This document shows positions 10,981-23,269 of a stretch of 64,000 bases of DNA, piece after piece. The number at the start of each line of letters is the position of its first letter. The first letter of the stretch is position 1. The DNA is taken from NCBI RefSeq assembly GCF_002288925.2, contig NW_022098001.1, positions 3,092,660-3,156,659 on the forward strand, in the 5' to 3' direction. The notes under the pieces were generated by a model. It had not been told where the DNA came from and ran no database searches. It saw only the letters and a program-made list of their open reading frames with translations. The translations under genes were made by a program, and so were the position numbers. Source of the DNA: Delphinapterus leucas. Its lineage: Eukaryota > Chordata > Mammalia > Artiodactyla > Monodontidae.

Positions 10981-12146
10981 CCCAGGAGCCTCTGGCCCTG
11001 GTCTTCTCTGGATTCTGTGTAGTTAACAATACAGTTTGGTTTACCTGTATTAGAGAATCCTGTGTCTACAAAAAACTGTCCTTCTAGGGTATACTCAAAC
11101 TCCTCTGGGTATGCACCTAAGCCAATTCAAACTTCTTGATGCCCATAAGCCATTGTAATGTTGTGTCCCATTAGTCAATGAAGGGTTTACTCCGTGAATT
11201 CATGCCCTGGGAAGGATTAGAGTTAGTATGTAATATATTTGGATGATGTTCTAATATACTGTTCAGACTTTGTTGCAGAAATTCTCAATCTACATACAGC
11301 TCAGACATCATCAATTTTCAGCTAACCCTAGGCAATATTTCCATCCAAGCAGCAGAGTTCCAGGGCATAGCTTGTCCTAGTCATTCATCAACATCTGTGT
11401 CTACCCTCTTAGAACAGCAGACTGCTTAGGCTAATATATCTGAAGTTTCTATGGTTTCAGCAAAACACCAGATGTTCCAAGTTCCATTTCTCCACCTTTT
11501 ATGTTCCATTAATGAACTCATTTAATAGGGACCCCCAATAGAAACTTGGGTCTCTTAAGATGACCCAAGTACCAACTACATTACAAGAAGTTGGTCCCAA
11601 ATATGGTAATGCAAGTTCTCAGAGGATCATTAATTTAATTCATCATGCTACATTCACAATTCAGTCATCCAGTGATGGAGGTTTGGAGCAGATCTGACTA
11701 ATCCAGAAAATCTTTCTCTTATGGTGTGACATGGCAATCTTTTTGGATCAAGTAGATCTGGGTTTATGTACTTCAGTTTACTTTGTCTAAAGCCCCTTTG
11801 CCTAGAAGTAGTTTACTGAGAAATGTACCCAATGACCAAATCTCCTAAAACCCATTGTTTTTCTGAGCGTTTCATCATCTTCTTAGATGTCTTCATTTCT
11901 TCTGTCATTCTCACACAGGCTTTTCAAGATTTTTGAAAACTAACTTGCTTACATTTATATCCAACCTAATTTTTTATAAATATTTATATTATTTACAGGA
12001 TTTCAAAAATGAAAGCATTGTTTTGTCCCCTTGTAGGCATCCTTTCTTTTTTTTAACCTTTGGGAACTTAATAATACATTACCTAAATTAAGAAAGAGGA
12101 TTTGCCCAATTTTTAAATACTTTATTTTACTTATCTTTTTATTGCT

Positions 12147-12606
12147 TTAATAAATCCTTAAATAATCACCAGAGACTTGTGGAGTTTCCGCCATCCACAG
12201 AAATCTACCCCCGAAACTTCCCCACAACAGATTAGCTGAACTTGGAATCACATAGTCTTTATCGGAACACAGTGGTATATCTATTCCAGTTGTGCATAAC
12301 TGATTCATTTCCAAATTGAGCCAGTATCTGGTCTGATTAGTTGATACTTGTGTTATATTAAACTTCACTATACTTCTCTACTGAGAATATATCATTCTTA
12401 AAAATCTCAGCTTCCATGGCCACTGATTCATCCACAACACTATACACCATCACAAAATTGGATGTGAACTGGAAAAATGGCATGCCATGTAGGAAGATTA
12501 GAACACACAATCCAATGTACCAACAAGGTAATATAATCAACACAAACCATAGGTAGGTGGACAGGCATGGAATATCAGGAGAGACAACGATTTTTGGAAA
12601 CTTCAT
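12147..12606 (-). pseudogene. Two overlapping broken reading frames, membrane-glycoprotein-like; origin unknown
   Basis: On the minus strand an 82-codon frame (12606-12358) has a strongly hydrophobic stretch at residues of about 18-50. It is followed, after a frame change, by a 73-codon frame (12368-12147) with N-glycosylation-type motifs NIT and NQT, several tryptophans and a stop. The frames overlap by 11 bases, so one frameshift separates them. A hydrophobic leader followed by a glycosylated segment is the layout of a secreted or envelope-type glycoprotein, possibly of an endogenous retrovirus. I cannot identify a family, no pol or LTR is seen beside it, and chance in AT-rich DNA is a serious alternative. 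Confidence 0.18.
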
Positions 12607-12639
12607 GTTATAGAGCTAACAGCAAGAACTCAATTTATA

Positions 12640-12785
12640 TGATACTTTTCATTTGTTACATGAATATCTTTGGAAATGATATAATAATCCTGTGAGGTAG
12701 ATGCTTCTATTATCCCAGTTTTACTAATGAAGAAACTGAGATTCAGAGAAGTTAAGGCATTTGCTTATAGATCTGTTTACTGGTG
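12640..12785 (-). repeat. MIR SINE, antisense
   Basis: 'aataatcctgtgaggtagatgcttctattatcccagttttactaatgaagaaactgagattcagagaagttaag' is the reverse complement of the MIR core and 3' half. Confidence 0.85.
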
Positions 12786-15468
12786 TTACTTTTCTCAGCT
12801 TTACTCAACACGCATGACTTCTAGTAATCACCATCACAGCATCTGCCATCCACTGCTTCTGCCACCCAACACACATTGCTCGAGCAGCTGCTTTCTTTTG
12901 CTTTTGAAAATGATTTTTCTAAACATCTTTGACTTAGCACCAGTAAGGTTTAGCTCTGACCACATGCTGATCCTTTCTTCTGGAAAGTAGGATAATCTCT
13001 TAGCCCATCTTACGTCTTTCACTCAGCTCTTAAGAATTTCTCTGACTCTTCACTGAAGTCTTTGACTCCTTCCATCTTGATTCCTGGCTTTTCTGAAAGG
13101 TTTAAAGATCCAAGAACAAGACAGTTGAATAATTAAGGCTTTACTTTAATGAAATGAGCAAAGTGTATTTAAATATCTTAAGGGTACAAACAGAAACTGA
13201 CCTCATGTTCTCTAATGAAGTGTGTTGGTATATGTGTGTATAAATATACACTTATATTTGTATGTGTGTCTATACAAATATAAATATATCTATTTTTAGG
13301 ATAAGAAAACATTTTCAGAAAAATAAAATTTAAGGATCCATTGCTTTCCCATGTGTGGCTTGGGCCTCTGGGGAGAATAGCCATCTCTTTCATTGTTATC
13401 CTGGTTTATAGACCGCCTTAGTTAAAGACACTTCTTTCTTTTGGAATTTATTAGTTCATGTGTGTAATCAAATGTCCCAGGGCACATTATAGAATACTAT
13501 TTTTTCTTAAGAAAAAACTAGAAGCAACTAAAGTAGCACAGTGATGACAATAAACCTCAATCTAGAGTGATCCCCAGTCAATTTAAATAAAACTTCCTGT
13601 CCAACAAACTTTCCTCAGGCAAAGGCTTGTCTAAACAGAAGATTTGACCTTTCCTTCTTCCTGTCGACTTTCCACTCACTATGATAGAGTTTAAGACAAT
13701 TAGACTGACATTATAAATTATGTCCTCTAAGTTGCAGTTACAGATAAAGCAAAAAAAAAAAAAAAAAAAAAAAGCAAAACACATGTACCCGTAAGAGTTC
13801 TTTCTGAAGAGAATTGATGGGATATCTCTCTACCCCAATCTAGTGATAACAGTAGGTAAGGCCAGATTAAAGTGTACATAAAATGTGCAAACGTAATTGC
13901 CTCTATTTTACGGGTCAATGTGATTGAGCCTCAGCCACTCCCCTGCGGCACTACTGCAATAGCAAATGGCGAAAGTCAAGGTGAGACTCCTGTGGACATC
14001 TCTATGCCTGCATCTAGGGTGAGGTCTAGACAGCCAGTAGAAAATAAGAATCACTCCGTTTTCAGTCAGTGTGTTTTCAGCACCACATAAAACGGATTTA
14101 ACTGATTCTTGCTCAGAGAGTTGGCCAAGCCATTTAGCTGATTTACCGTGGGCTTTTGATTCTAAAGTGAAGTTTGAAAATCATTATTTAAACATATTAG
14201 GAAAAAAGAGAAACAAATGTTTATATAGTTTATTCTTGCTTGGGTAGTGGAGTAGGAATCACTGGCTGACCACGTGCACCCAGCTGAATGTTCGTAGGTA
14301 CCAGAGAAGAAAAGTGGTGTAAAAAAAAATGACAAAAATGTACCAAGAATGTTGAACACTAAGCATTTCACTTCATCAAAGTCTTTGAAAGCAAAAATAT
14401 ATTCTTGCTTTCTCAATCCTTTAAAAGAATTACAGATTTAAATAAATTAGGTACATTATTCACCAATAGTAATGTAATGACATCTATCAAGAGTAATGAT
14501 TAACACCTTGTGAAGTATTTCCCAAGCATTCTGAAGAGTAGTCAGTCCTGGCCTATAAATATTTTGAAAACATGTTAGGAAAAATTTAGTATTTTTTAAA
14601 GAAAAGAGAAATGACACTTTGACGTAAGCTCCCTGGCAATTCACATCCTTTTCCTTCTTTTTTTCTTTTTTCAAGTGGTGGATTATATTCTGTGACGTGA
14701 AATCTCTGTGGCCAAACCAGATTTTTTAATATTACTTATATGTGTGTCCATACAGAATTCTCACATCCTTTTAATCATTTGCTGGACAAATTAAGTATTG
14801 AGTACAAATTGATTTACATGAGCGTCATTACAAATTAATAACTTAAACGTTCCTTAGGTTACACACCCTTACCACGTATATTTTCCTGAACATGTTACAT
14901 TTATTATAGTACTTTCACATGTATAATTGTGATTTTAAAGATCAATACAAGTCCTCCAATTTTCTCTATAACTTTCTATATTAATAATTATTATTATCAC
15001 GTCCATGCAGCTTTTGTTGTTGTTGTTGTTAACAATCTAATGTGACTTGGGCTCCTCATTGTTTGGGACTGGACAGGTCTAAATATCTGAATATGAATTC
15101 TTCCATCTTCAGTGCTGTTACCTTCCAAATCTCTCACCTACAGTTCCCTGTTGGAAGTTTTCTCCTTGTATGTTAAATACAATGCTTCTCTGACTTTTCT
15201 GCATAGCCAATCTCATGTAGAATTATAGGAGCACTCGGGTTGGATTCACGCCGTCATCTGTCTCCTGCATGTGACTACCTCAACAGAGCTGACTCTGAGG
15301 CAGCTTTGCTAACATCCTGATGACTGACTTGTTCCAGAATTTTGTTTTTGGTAACCTCATCCTATTTATGTGAAATTGAGCTGAGAATGTAGCTGATGCT
15401 GGTAAAATGCTTCAGGGATACTATCCACAAAGAATTTTCCACAGAGAGCCATGTAGCTCTTAAATCTT
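12786..15468. other. Low-copy AT-rich DNA
   Basis: About 2.7 kb without a recognised repeat family, apart from a TG/TA-rich patch near 13225-13292 and a poly-A at 13751-13773. Short GTT and TTA runs occur near 14983-15030. The small frames here carry no recognisable domain. Confidence 0.45.
13751..13773. repeat. Poly-A tract of 23 bases
   Basis: An uninterrupted A run. No recognisable SINE or processed gene lies directly upstream, though the flanks share aaagc. It is probably a simple repeat or the tail of an unrecognisable retrocopy. Confidence 0.9.
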
Positions 15469-15477
15469 TTGGACTTG

Positions 15478-15599
15478 TTTTTTTTTTTTTTTTAACATCT
15501 TTATTGGAGTATAATTGCTTTACAGTGGTGTGTTAGTTTCTGCTTTATAACAAAGTGAATCAGTTATACATATACGTGTGTCCCCATATCTCTTCCCTC
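15478..15599 (-). mobile_element. Very short L1 3' end insertion, antisense
   Basis: Poly-T followed by 'aacatctttattggagtataattgctttacag', the reverse complement of the L1 3' end, cut off after about 120 bases. A 9-bp duplication, ttggacttg, lies at 15469-15477 and 15600-15608. This is a severely 5'-truncated insertion. The same 3' end is seen at 42739, 57485 and 29400. Confidence 0.93.
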
Positions 15600-15744
15600 T
15601 TGGACTTGGATTTTGATACATCCTTAAGTTACTAATTAAAGGAAGAGTCAAGCAGATATGTGAATGCCTCTTCAATGCATTTGATAAATAATCACTGAGT
15701 AAGGATATTACGCATGGTACAAGGGGAGAAGAACACTTATTGGG

Positions 15745-15935
15745 TACTAAGTGCTTTACCTGAGTATGGCTATTGTCACTACAATCCTGTAAATTAGTTG
15801 TCTCACTCATTCTTAGAGATGGGCGAACTGAGCCTGGAAAGGTTATATAATGGCCCTGGCACAGCTAGTAACAGTGGTGTCAAGATTCAATCTTAGAATT
15901 GTCTATTTTAAAATCAATGCCTTTTCTATGCATAG
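15745..15935 (-). repeat. MIR SINE, antisense
   Basis: 'aagtgctttacctgag...acaatcctgtaaattag...agatgggcgaactgagcctggaaaggttatataatggccctggcacagctagtaacagtgg' is in reverse MIR order. Confidence 0.85.
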
Positions 15936-16089
15936 TATTCTGAAGGTTAAAATACATAATGTCAGCCCTAACAGACTCTGAAAACATAGATAGTTAAATA
16001 ACAGTCCAAGAACTAAACTATAGCACATTAAAAAGGCATAAGATATGCAAAAAAGTATCATGAGATTAAGTGCAAGAGATTGACATAAT

Positions 16090-16680
16090 GTGATAATTGC
16101 TTGGGATTAGAGGTTAGCGTAGTTTGAAATTATCAGAAAGGAGGTGGGAGTTGAATGGGACCTGGAAACAAAGGTGATTGGAAGGGTAACTGGAATGCAA
16201 GGTAATACGAATTGAGAAGAGGGACACAAGTTCTAATAAAGGTGTAATTGAGAAAAATGTTATAAAATCAACAATAAGTATTTCTCCTTTAAGAGACAGC
16301 AAACAAGACACACTAGCTGAAGAAATACGTAAAAAAAGAGTAATGTCAGATTCAGTTTCAAAGGTCATGATTTGTTTGGATATGTAAAGCTTTTAAGAGC
16401 TAATAATAGTTTGGACACTACTCCTTTAAAAATAAAGTGGTGGTGGGGAACCATTGAAGATCTGTGAGTAAGAAAATGATGAGAACAAAATTGAAATTAG
16501 TCTGAACTAAATGTGCAAGATATGACCGAAGGAAAAGAAAACTGGAAGAAGTAAGGGAAATTAGAAAGCTGGGTGATGCTATATATGGTTGTTATGGGTC
16601 TGGATATAATGGTAGTAGCAGGTAGTAAAAAAAAGGCTTAGGGAGCCCATGAAATGCTTCAGACAAGCACTCACTTTGGT
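16090..16680 (-). repeat. L2 LINE, antisense
   Basis: Blocks correspond to the reverse complement of the L2 3' ORF region: 'ggtgggagttgaatgggacctgg', 'agtttggacactactcc', 'ggtggggaaccattgaagatctgtgagtaagaaaatgatgag'. It is strongly diverged. Confidence 0.6.
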
Positions 16681-17930
16681 TAAGATACATGGTCCATTCT
16701 GAAGGGTGAAGTTAAAATAAGCATTTTTATTAGTCTATGTTTTACTTTTTAATTGACTGTTTCACTTATATTAACTGTGTATTTCATTAACACACAATGC
16801 CATAATCCATTATGTTAACCATGAGCTAATTACAAACTGAAATGTATTTTTAAGGCTTTATTACCCTTTTTTATGTACTTTTAGCTGTCCTTGAAAAGGG
16901 TACTTTTTTTTTTAACTGATTTTTTTTTTTTTGGAAGGAGGACACTAGAATTAAATGACATGTATCAATATTAAATTTGATGAAAAAATACATAGTATCA
17001 TCAGACTTTAAAAATAAAACTTAATGCACATATTCTTATTTTTCCATTGTCACAGATATTTAATTTTCTAAAATATGATTCTATTTTTAAACTTCTAAAA
17101 TGCCAACTAAATAATGTTGTAACAGAATTTTGGGGATGGAATAATAAGGGGTTCTTTGACTAGCAATGTTAAATTGTGGGTTCCCATTTATTTTACTACC
17201 ACAAGAGAAAGGATATTGATTTTTGAATGTAGTAATGATTCTTATTATCAAGAGAACCTTTCCATATGTAACTCACTTTGTAAAGATATGTTCCTGAGTC
17301 TAGTTTGTAAAATGTATTTCACGCTCTTATCTATGAGTTTCTTATCAGAGTGGCACTCATATCTTAAATAAGATTTGTAATTTAAACTTCTCTAATCTAA
17401 ATGTGACTATGCAGACTTGAGGCTACATGATCAGAAACAGGCAAATGTTTGCTTCCTTAAAATTTCATTGAACAGTAATAAGATGTGTGTCAGTTATGAA
17501 ACTTAGCCAAATTTCTGGGTAATGTTAAGTTTCAATTTATGTAGAGCTACTTCATTAGATAAGCAGACTTCTTAGAAGCCAGACCTCCCAAACCAGCATT
17601 TCTAATAAAGAAAAAAGAGCTGTTAATAGTAATTCTCTCGCTGTTAGTGGTAGAATTTTCTGTTTATCTTAGTTTTGGTTTTTCTATTTTGAGGGGATCT
17701 TTTTCATGACCACCAGGGCCAGAAAATTTTTCTTATATTGCAATGGAGATTAAAAAGGATTTTAAAGGTTAAGAAATATGGAAGATCTTCTAATTTCCCT
17801 TCTCCAAAAGGTCTATCATCTTATATATAAGGCTGGGAGTTAAAAAAATATCCTTTCATTTATGAAATAAATATCATTTCATTTATTTTCTTGCCCATTA
17901 TTATTCTGGATAAGGATAGCCAGTAATAAT

Positions 17931-17971
17931 GTGATGGTGATGATGACGATCATGACGACGATGATGATGGT
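17931..17971. repeat. Imperfect (GAT/GAC)n trinucleotide repeat
   Basis: The sequence is built of gatg, gatgac and gacgac units in a row, without a longer perfect block. Confidence 0.85.
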
Positions 17972-18021
17972 CTAATAACTAAACTTAAGAATTTATATAA
18001 ATGTTTATATATGTGTATGTT

Positions 18022-18027
<6 letters not shown>

Positions 18028-18057
<30 letters not shown>
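18028..18057. repeat. (TG)n dinucleotide microsatellite
   Basis: About 15 TG units, flanked on both sides by TA/TG-mixed sequence (18000-18075). Confidence 0.97.
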
Positions 18058-18058
<1 letters not shown>

Positions 18059-20170
18059 TCGCATATATATAAATTAAAAAGTAGGTATTGTCAGGGAGGT
18101 GAGGAGATGAATAATAGTGAAATAATCCACCAATAACAACACTTGAAGTGTTACATTTTGACTGAGGAGTGTGAGGGAGATTAACTCTGTATGTAAAGCA
18201 AGAGAAAAACCACTCACCAAGACATAATTTTATGTAAGTGATTTTAGTCCCTCCCATCAATAACTTCTAGAAAGCAGTTTCCTCCTGTCGTTTTTTATTA
18301 ATCTTACCTACAGTTTCTGCAATTCTGATGCTTACCTTTATGACGCTCTGTTCTAAAATACAATCGTTTTTGGCCCAGATGTTACAGTTGATAAAATTAA
18401 TTATACCATATTATATTACACTCTAATATATACTGTTAGATGTGAGGGAAGTGCATTCTCAGAGATCCTGGTAAGGAAACTCCCATACATTCTTCCTTCT
18501 TCTCCACAAGCTTGATTCCATCAAACATACCCATGGATGTAGAGACAGCTGCCTGAACCTTTTTTTAAAAGCTGGTTCTGCTGAAGTTCCTACATCTCAA
18601 CAGACATCTTACTCTCACACTAAAGAAGGGCTTGTGATTCTCCGTTCAAAAGTCAAATGCTCCTGGAAATACAGAACCCTGACTATTGGAATATCAAGAT
18701 ACCGAAACATAGAGACCAAAAAAAGCCTGGTGATCTGATAAGAAAATTATATTTGACATTGAAAAATATTCTTTTTCCAAATATTGCCTGAAGGAACACT
18801 ACGTATTTGGTATTCTCAAATTTAAATTTGCCATGTTGAGTATTCCTGAATGACCCCCACAGGTACGTGGTATCTGTGTCTCTGTATCTTGGCTGAACCT
18901 GAACCTATTACAAAGGATGTATGGTTGTGGTGCAGAGTGAGCGAGTGAGCCTAGCAACTATAAGCACACACATCTTCATGAGGCTTTGTGTTTGCACACT
19001 GAAGTGAGTTATTCCTGAATCTGGACACTGGAGAAAGTCCCTATGGAATAATAATCGTCCATTCTACATGCAGTGATGGATAAGGCCAAGTTAGAGTGAG
19101 GAAATACACTGCAGAATCTTAAGAGCCCTCCTTTGAAACACTTTGATCTTGACTCAATATTTACCAACAATATTCTTAAATCAAGAAGTCATGCAGGGAT
19201 CCCTTAAATGCAGTATATTATATCAGAATATATTGGAGTTAGAAATCTAATTCACAACAATTTTAAATTAGGGTGCCAGGTGACAAGAAAAAATGATTAT
19301 GACTACCTTCTTATAGTCTGCCTTCTTATAATAGACAGATTAATTAGCCTAAACTGTATATCATAACCATTTCAGTTTTCAATGTAAACCACAATTAAAA
19401 CCCCTAAAGCTTAATCACAACAACAAAAAGCAAATAGTAAAGTCTCTCATTAGGAGCATCCCTTACATCTATTTCATGAACTGTAAATTTACCTGTATAT
19501 AATATTGTGCTCTGAATTAATTGCTTCAAAGTTTTTCATTTATCTCACTTGCAGATATTACAATTCTTCAGTGGAGGAATTATGTCTTCATTTATTCAAC
19601 AAACACGTGCATTTCTAATTTTCCCCGTGCCAAAATGAACTTCAAGTGAGATGAAGTTCAGTAAGTAATGATTAGCTAGGTTTTCCTACATGACATTTTA
19701 CTAGGCTCAGACAAAACTGTCAAGAATTGACAGGTGTCTTCAAGGCATGGTATCCCACTTAAAGAAATGCATAATTACTCTTAATAATACATTAACAAAC
19801 CCAAGATAATGTATGTTTTCATTATTCTTCCATGCTAGGGCTATTGCTTCCACTCACCAAATGCAGCTAATTTTTGTAAATATATGTGTGAGTCATTCTC
19901 AGAGTTAGTGAGGACAGTTTTTCTTCAGGTTTCTTTCTAAGCCTCACACATTTCATACAAAGTTGCCTCTCACAGAAGGAAATTCCACTATGTCGTACAG
20001 AGAAAAAAATAACAGTGCCGACTCTCAGTGGCAAACAGTAGAGCATTCAACCAAAAATGAATTGGCCAAAGCTTAAACAATTTGAACAACGTAAAAAACA
20101 ATAAGATTGTTTTATAGCCCAAAGAATAAAATACATATGCATGAGTCCATACTGATACAAATATATGATG

Positions 20171-20190
20171 AAACAAACAAACAAACAAAT
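20171..20190. repeat. (CAAA)n tetranucleotide repeat
   Basis: aaacaaacaaacaaacaaat: five short units. Confidence 0.9.
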
Positions 20191-20437
20191 GAACTGGGGA
20201 GCAGGGAGAGCTCTTTCTCACAGAGGAACTCTAATTAATAAATGTTGAATGAATGAGGGAAGCAGGAGATCACTACTAGATCACAGTAAGAAGACCACAG
20301 TAATAACTTCTGCAAGCAAGATTCAGGGATGAAGGCTAAATTAAACAGAAACAGGAAATCTGCATAGCCTCAAAGTACCTCCCTCAACATAGTTATTGAT
20401 TACGGTGGTAGTTTTAACATACGGCCACAAATTCTTT

Positions 20438-20795
20438 TTTTTTTTTTTTAATAAATTTATTTATTTATTTTTGGCTGTGTTGGGTCTTCGTTGCTGCATG
20501 CGGGCTTTCTCTAGTTGCAGTGAGAGGGGGCTACTCTTCGTTGCGGTGCGTGGGCTTCTCATTGCGGTGGCTTCTCCTGTTGTGGAGCACAGGCTCTAGG
20601 AGCACGGGCCTCAGTAGTAGTGGCACGTGGGCTCAGTAGTTGTGGCTCGTGGGTTCTAGAGCGCAGGCTCAGTAGTTGTGGCGCACAGGCTTAATTGCTC
20701 CACGACATTTGGGATCTTCCCAGCTCAGGGCTTGAACCTGTGTCCCCTGCATTGGCAGGCAGATTCTTAACCACTGCACCACCAGGGAAGGCCCA
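20438..20795 (-). mobile_element. Long CHR-type (CHR-1-like) SINE, antisense
   Basis: An older and longer relative of the young SINEs. Read on the plus strand it runs poly-T, 'ataaatttatttatttatttttggctgtgttgggtcttcgttgctg', several copies of a 'gctcagtagttgtggc' unit, then the reverse complement of the tRNA-derived head 'ttccctggtggtgcagtgg'. A 14-bp target-site duplication, gccacaaattcttt, lies at 20424-20437 and 20796-20809. The B-box region is degraded. Confidence 0.95.
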
Positions 20796-20809
20796 GCCAC
20801 AAATTCTTT

Positions 20810-21495
20810 AATGCTCCTCTCTAGGAGGTGAAACTATTTCCCCCTTCCCTTGAGTGTGGTTTGGACTTAGTGACTGGATTTTAAAGAATAGAGTTTGTGA
20901 AGGGAAAATTAGTTACTTTACAGTAGCAAATCCTTGACCACCTTGACCAAGTGATCAAGGTTAATATCACTCATAATTAAACATTGATAACATGAACCTT
21001 CCCAGATGATGATAAGAACGTATCACTATGTTTTCTTCCCCCAAATCCATAACCACAGTCTAATCATGAGAAAACATGGACAGACCCAAACTTAGGGATA
21101 TATTACAAAATATGTGACCAAAACTCTTCAAAAGTATCAAGGTCATGAAAGAGAAGGCAAGACGGAGGGACTGTCACAGATGGGAGGAGAGTAAGGAGAT
21201 GTGACAACTGACTGCAATGTGATATCCAGGCTTAGACATGGAACAGCAAGAAGACATTAGGGGAAAATGGGGAAATACGAATAAAATCTATAGTTTGGTA
21301 ATTAGTATTGTACCAACGTTAATATCCTAGTTTTGGTTGTCTTACCAGGCAAGATGTAAGATGTTAACCTTAAGGGAATAAGAACTCTCTGGACCATCTT
21401 TGCAACTCTTATTAAGACTAAAATTGTTTCAAAATAAAAAGGTTTTAAAAGCTGGAAGAAATCTTCAGTGAAAAATTGATTCAACCTCCTGCCTT
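20810..21495. other. Low-copy DNA, nothing recognised
   Basis: No repeat or exon could be supported. Confidence 0.45.
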
Positions 21496-21497
21496 CA

Positions 21498-21605
21498 TTC
21501 ATCTATTCATTCAATCAATTATTGATTCTTAGAATGCAAGAAATTTATGTGTTGTGTTCACCACCGTAACCCCAACATCCCAGTATAATGTGTGACGAGA
21601 GGATT
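21498..21605 (+). repeat. L2 LINE 3' fragment, plus strand
   Basis: 'ttcttagaatgcaagaaatttatgtg...gttcaccaccgtaaccccaacatcccagtataatg' corresponds to the L2 segment ending in tgtatccccagcacctagcacagtg. Confidence 0.55.
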
Positions 21606-22925
21606 TTTTTTTTTAATAATTGAACTAAAAGAAGATTTAATGATTTGGACTTATATTTATATCTTAAAAGTAAAATAATGACCATAACAACAATAAAAAC
21701 ATGCCCCGGATATCAAGAGTGTTCTCCTACTCTTTTTTTGAAAGCTATTAAATTCTCATAAGCCACTTCATATCTTCCTAGTTTGGGGGAGGTGAGGTGA
21801 ATTTGCTGACAAGGAATCACACTGTACCTTGTTTCAAGATTCTTTAATCATGAGGCTAGATATCTCCTTCAGAAGATTTAAGGAAAAGCTACAGTGGCCT
21901 GGGCGATAGATGATCAGTCCTATGGAAAGTGATCTGGAGCTCATTCCGGATCACCAGGAACTAGTTACATGATGTATTCTGTGACCTGGAGGTTTTTGAG
22001 TTAACACCCTGCAGGAAGTTGACAGGGCACAGGTTACACTCTGCTTTATCTTCAAACAGGTTTTAGGAGGAAGGAAAAATTGCAGGGAGATTACAAACAC
22101 CTCTGGTGAGAATTCTTTCAATGTGAGAGAGTTTCACCCTGCTGTCAGAAAGCTTCATTCCTGACACTTTTCTCTATCTAAACAGAATCATCTTTGGAAT
22201 GTAAAAATGACAGGATATGGCTTTTCAGTCACAGAAACGGTAACTATTGGTGAAGCAATTCAACCCCTGTAATCTGACACAAAAAGAAAAAAAAAAAATT
22301 CTGATCCACATTCGAAATGTGCTACTTTCGAACCAGTACATAAATAATAAGTCTGCTTAGCAACTGAATTGGCCAAAATAAATAATATTTTCTTTTCTGC
22401 TTCTTACCTCTCCATAATATATATAACTCTTGCTGAAAACCAAAGAGGACATACCATATGGATTTTTTGTGGGCTAATCTCATAAAATTACAAATAAAAC
22501 TTTCACAGAATTGTAACATCTGCTTCAGCATTACCCTGGGGAAAAGTCATCTTCGCAGCATCACATGAGGACGTAGAGTTCAATGTCCAAGTTGCTTTCC
22601 ACATTTGGCATTCACGTCTTTGAGAGGGCTTGCGGAACATCAGCAATACATGCCAGATGAGCAAAACAAGCCTCTGGAGAGAAAAAGGCTTTTGCTTTAT
22701 GTTACTGATAGTATGATCGAAATTGAAGTACAGTGTTATTAATTTGTTCAGAAGAACCTATGTAAGATTTTTAAATACACGTTTTCTTAAGAAACAAATG
22801 GCACGACTGAATGTAGAATGGAATGTCCGAAGAGTTTGACCTTTGCTTTCAAACTGGAACTACTTAAAGGGTGTCAAGTTAGAAGTCCACTGATGCATTG
22901 GAAATGAGCCTGGTGCCTGCTATGC
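21606..22925. other. Low-copy DNA, nothing recognised
   Basis: A 1.3-kb stretch without a nameable repeat. Short A and T runs only. Confidence 0.45.
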
Positions 22926-22929
22926 CTTT

Positions 22930-23060
22930 CTCTTACCTCCGTATCTACTTCCACAAGGACAGACCATACCTAAATATTTCTCAAAGGTAACCACGTATTT
23001 CCATTCCTACTCCTACCAGCCTGGTCCAGGCCATCACGCTTCCTCTTGTCTCCAGTCTTG
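22930..23060 (+). repeat. L2 LINE, plus strand, first part
   Basis: 'accagcctggtccaggccatcacgcttcctcttg' matches the L2 segment usually reading ctggtccaagccaccatcatctc. It is continued after an insertion at about 23270. Confidence 0.75.
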
Positions 23061-23269
23061 CTTAGGTCTATCCAGTGGAGTGCTGGTAAACCAGCTTTCC
23101 AAAAAGAACAACAAAACCCAAAACCCTCACTTGTGGTGTTTGCCAATTTCCAACATGTAAATTTTCCTACCATGTTCTACGTCAAACTACCCACAGTTTA
23201 ACCACCAGTTAACAAAATTCCTGAATATTTAACAACTGGCATTCTTGTGCCCATGTGAGCAGGCTCAAG
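23061..23269. repeat. Unassigned insertion between two halves of an L2
   Basis: About 200 bases that do not resemble L2 separate its two collinear parts. The content ('gtgctggtaaaccagctttcc...tttgccaatttccaacatgtaa...accaccagttaac') feels like an ancient DNA-transposon-type repeat. I cannot name it and see no clear terminal repeats. Confidence 0.35.

Larger units (their letters stand above)
16681..20423. other. Low-copy AT-rich DNA with simple repeats
   Basis: A 3.7-kb stretch. It contains a GATGAC-rich patch (17931-17971), a TG microsatellite (18028-18057) and a CAAA run (20171-20190). At 19575-19640 'tcatttattcaacaaacacgtgcattt' vaguely recalls an antisense L2 tail. Nothing else was recognised. 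Confidence 0.45.

Noticed and set aside
13640..13773. Processed pseudogene ending in a 23-base poly-A
   Set aside because: The upstream sequence shows no recognisable gene and the flanks give no convincing target-site duplication.
17931..18057. Regularly spaced short repeats resembling a CRISPR-like array
   Set aside because: These are imperfect GAT/GAC and TG simple repeats with no spacers; the genome is mammalian.
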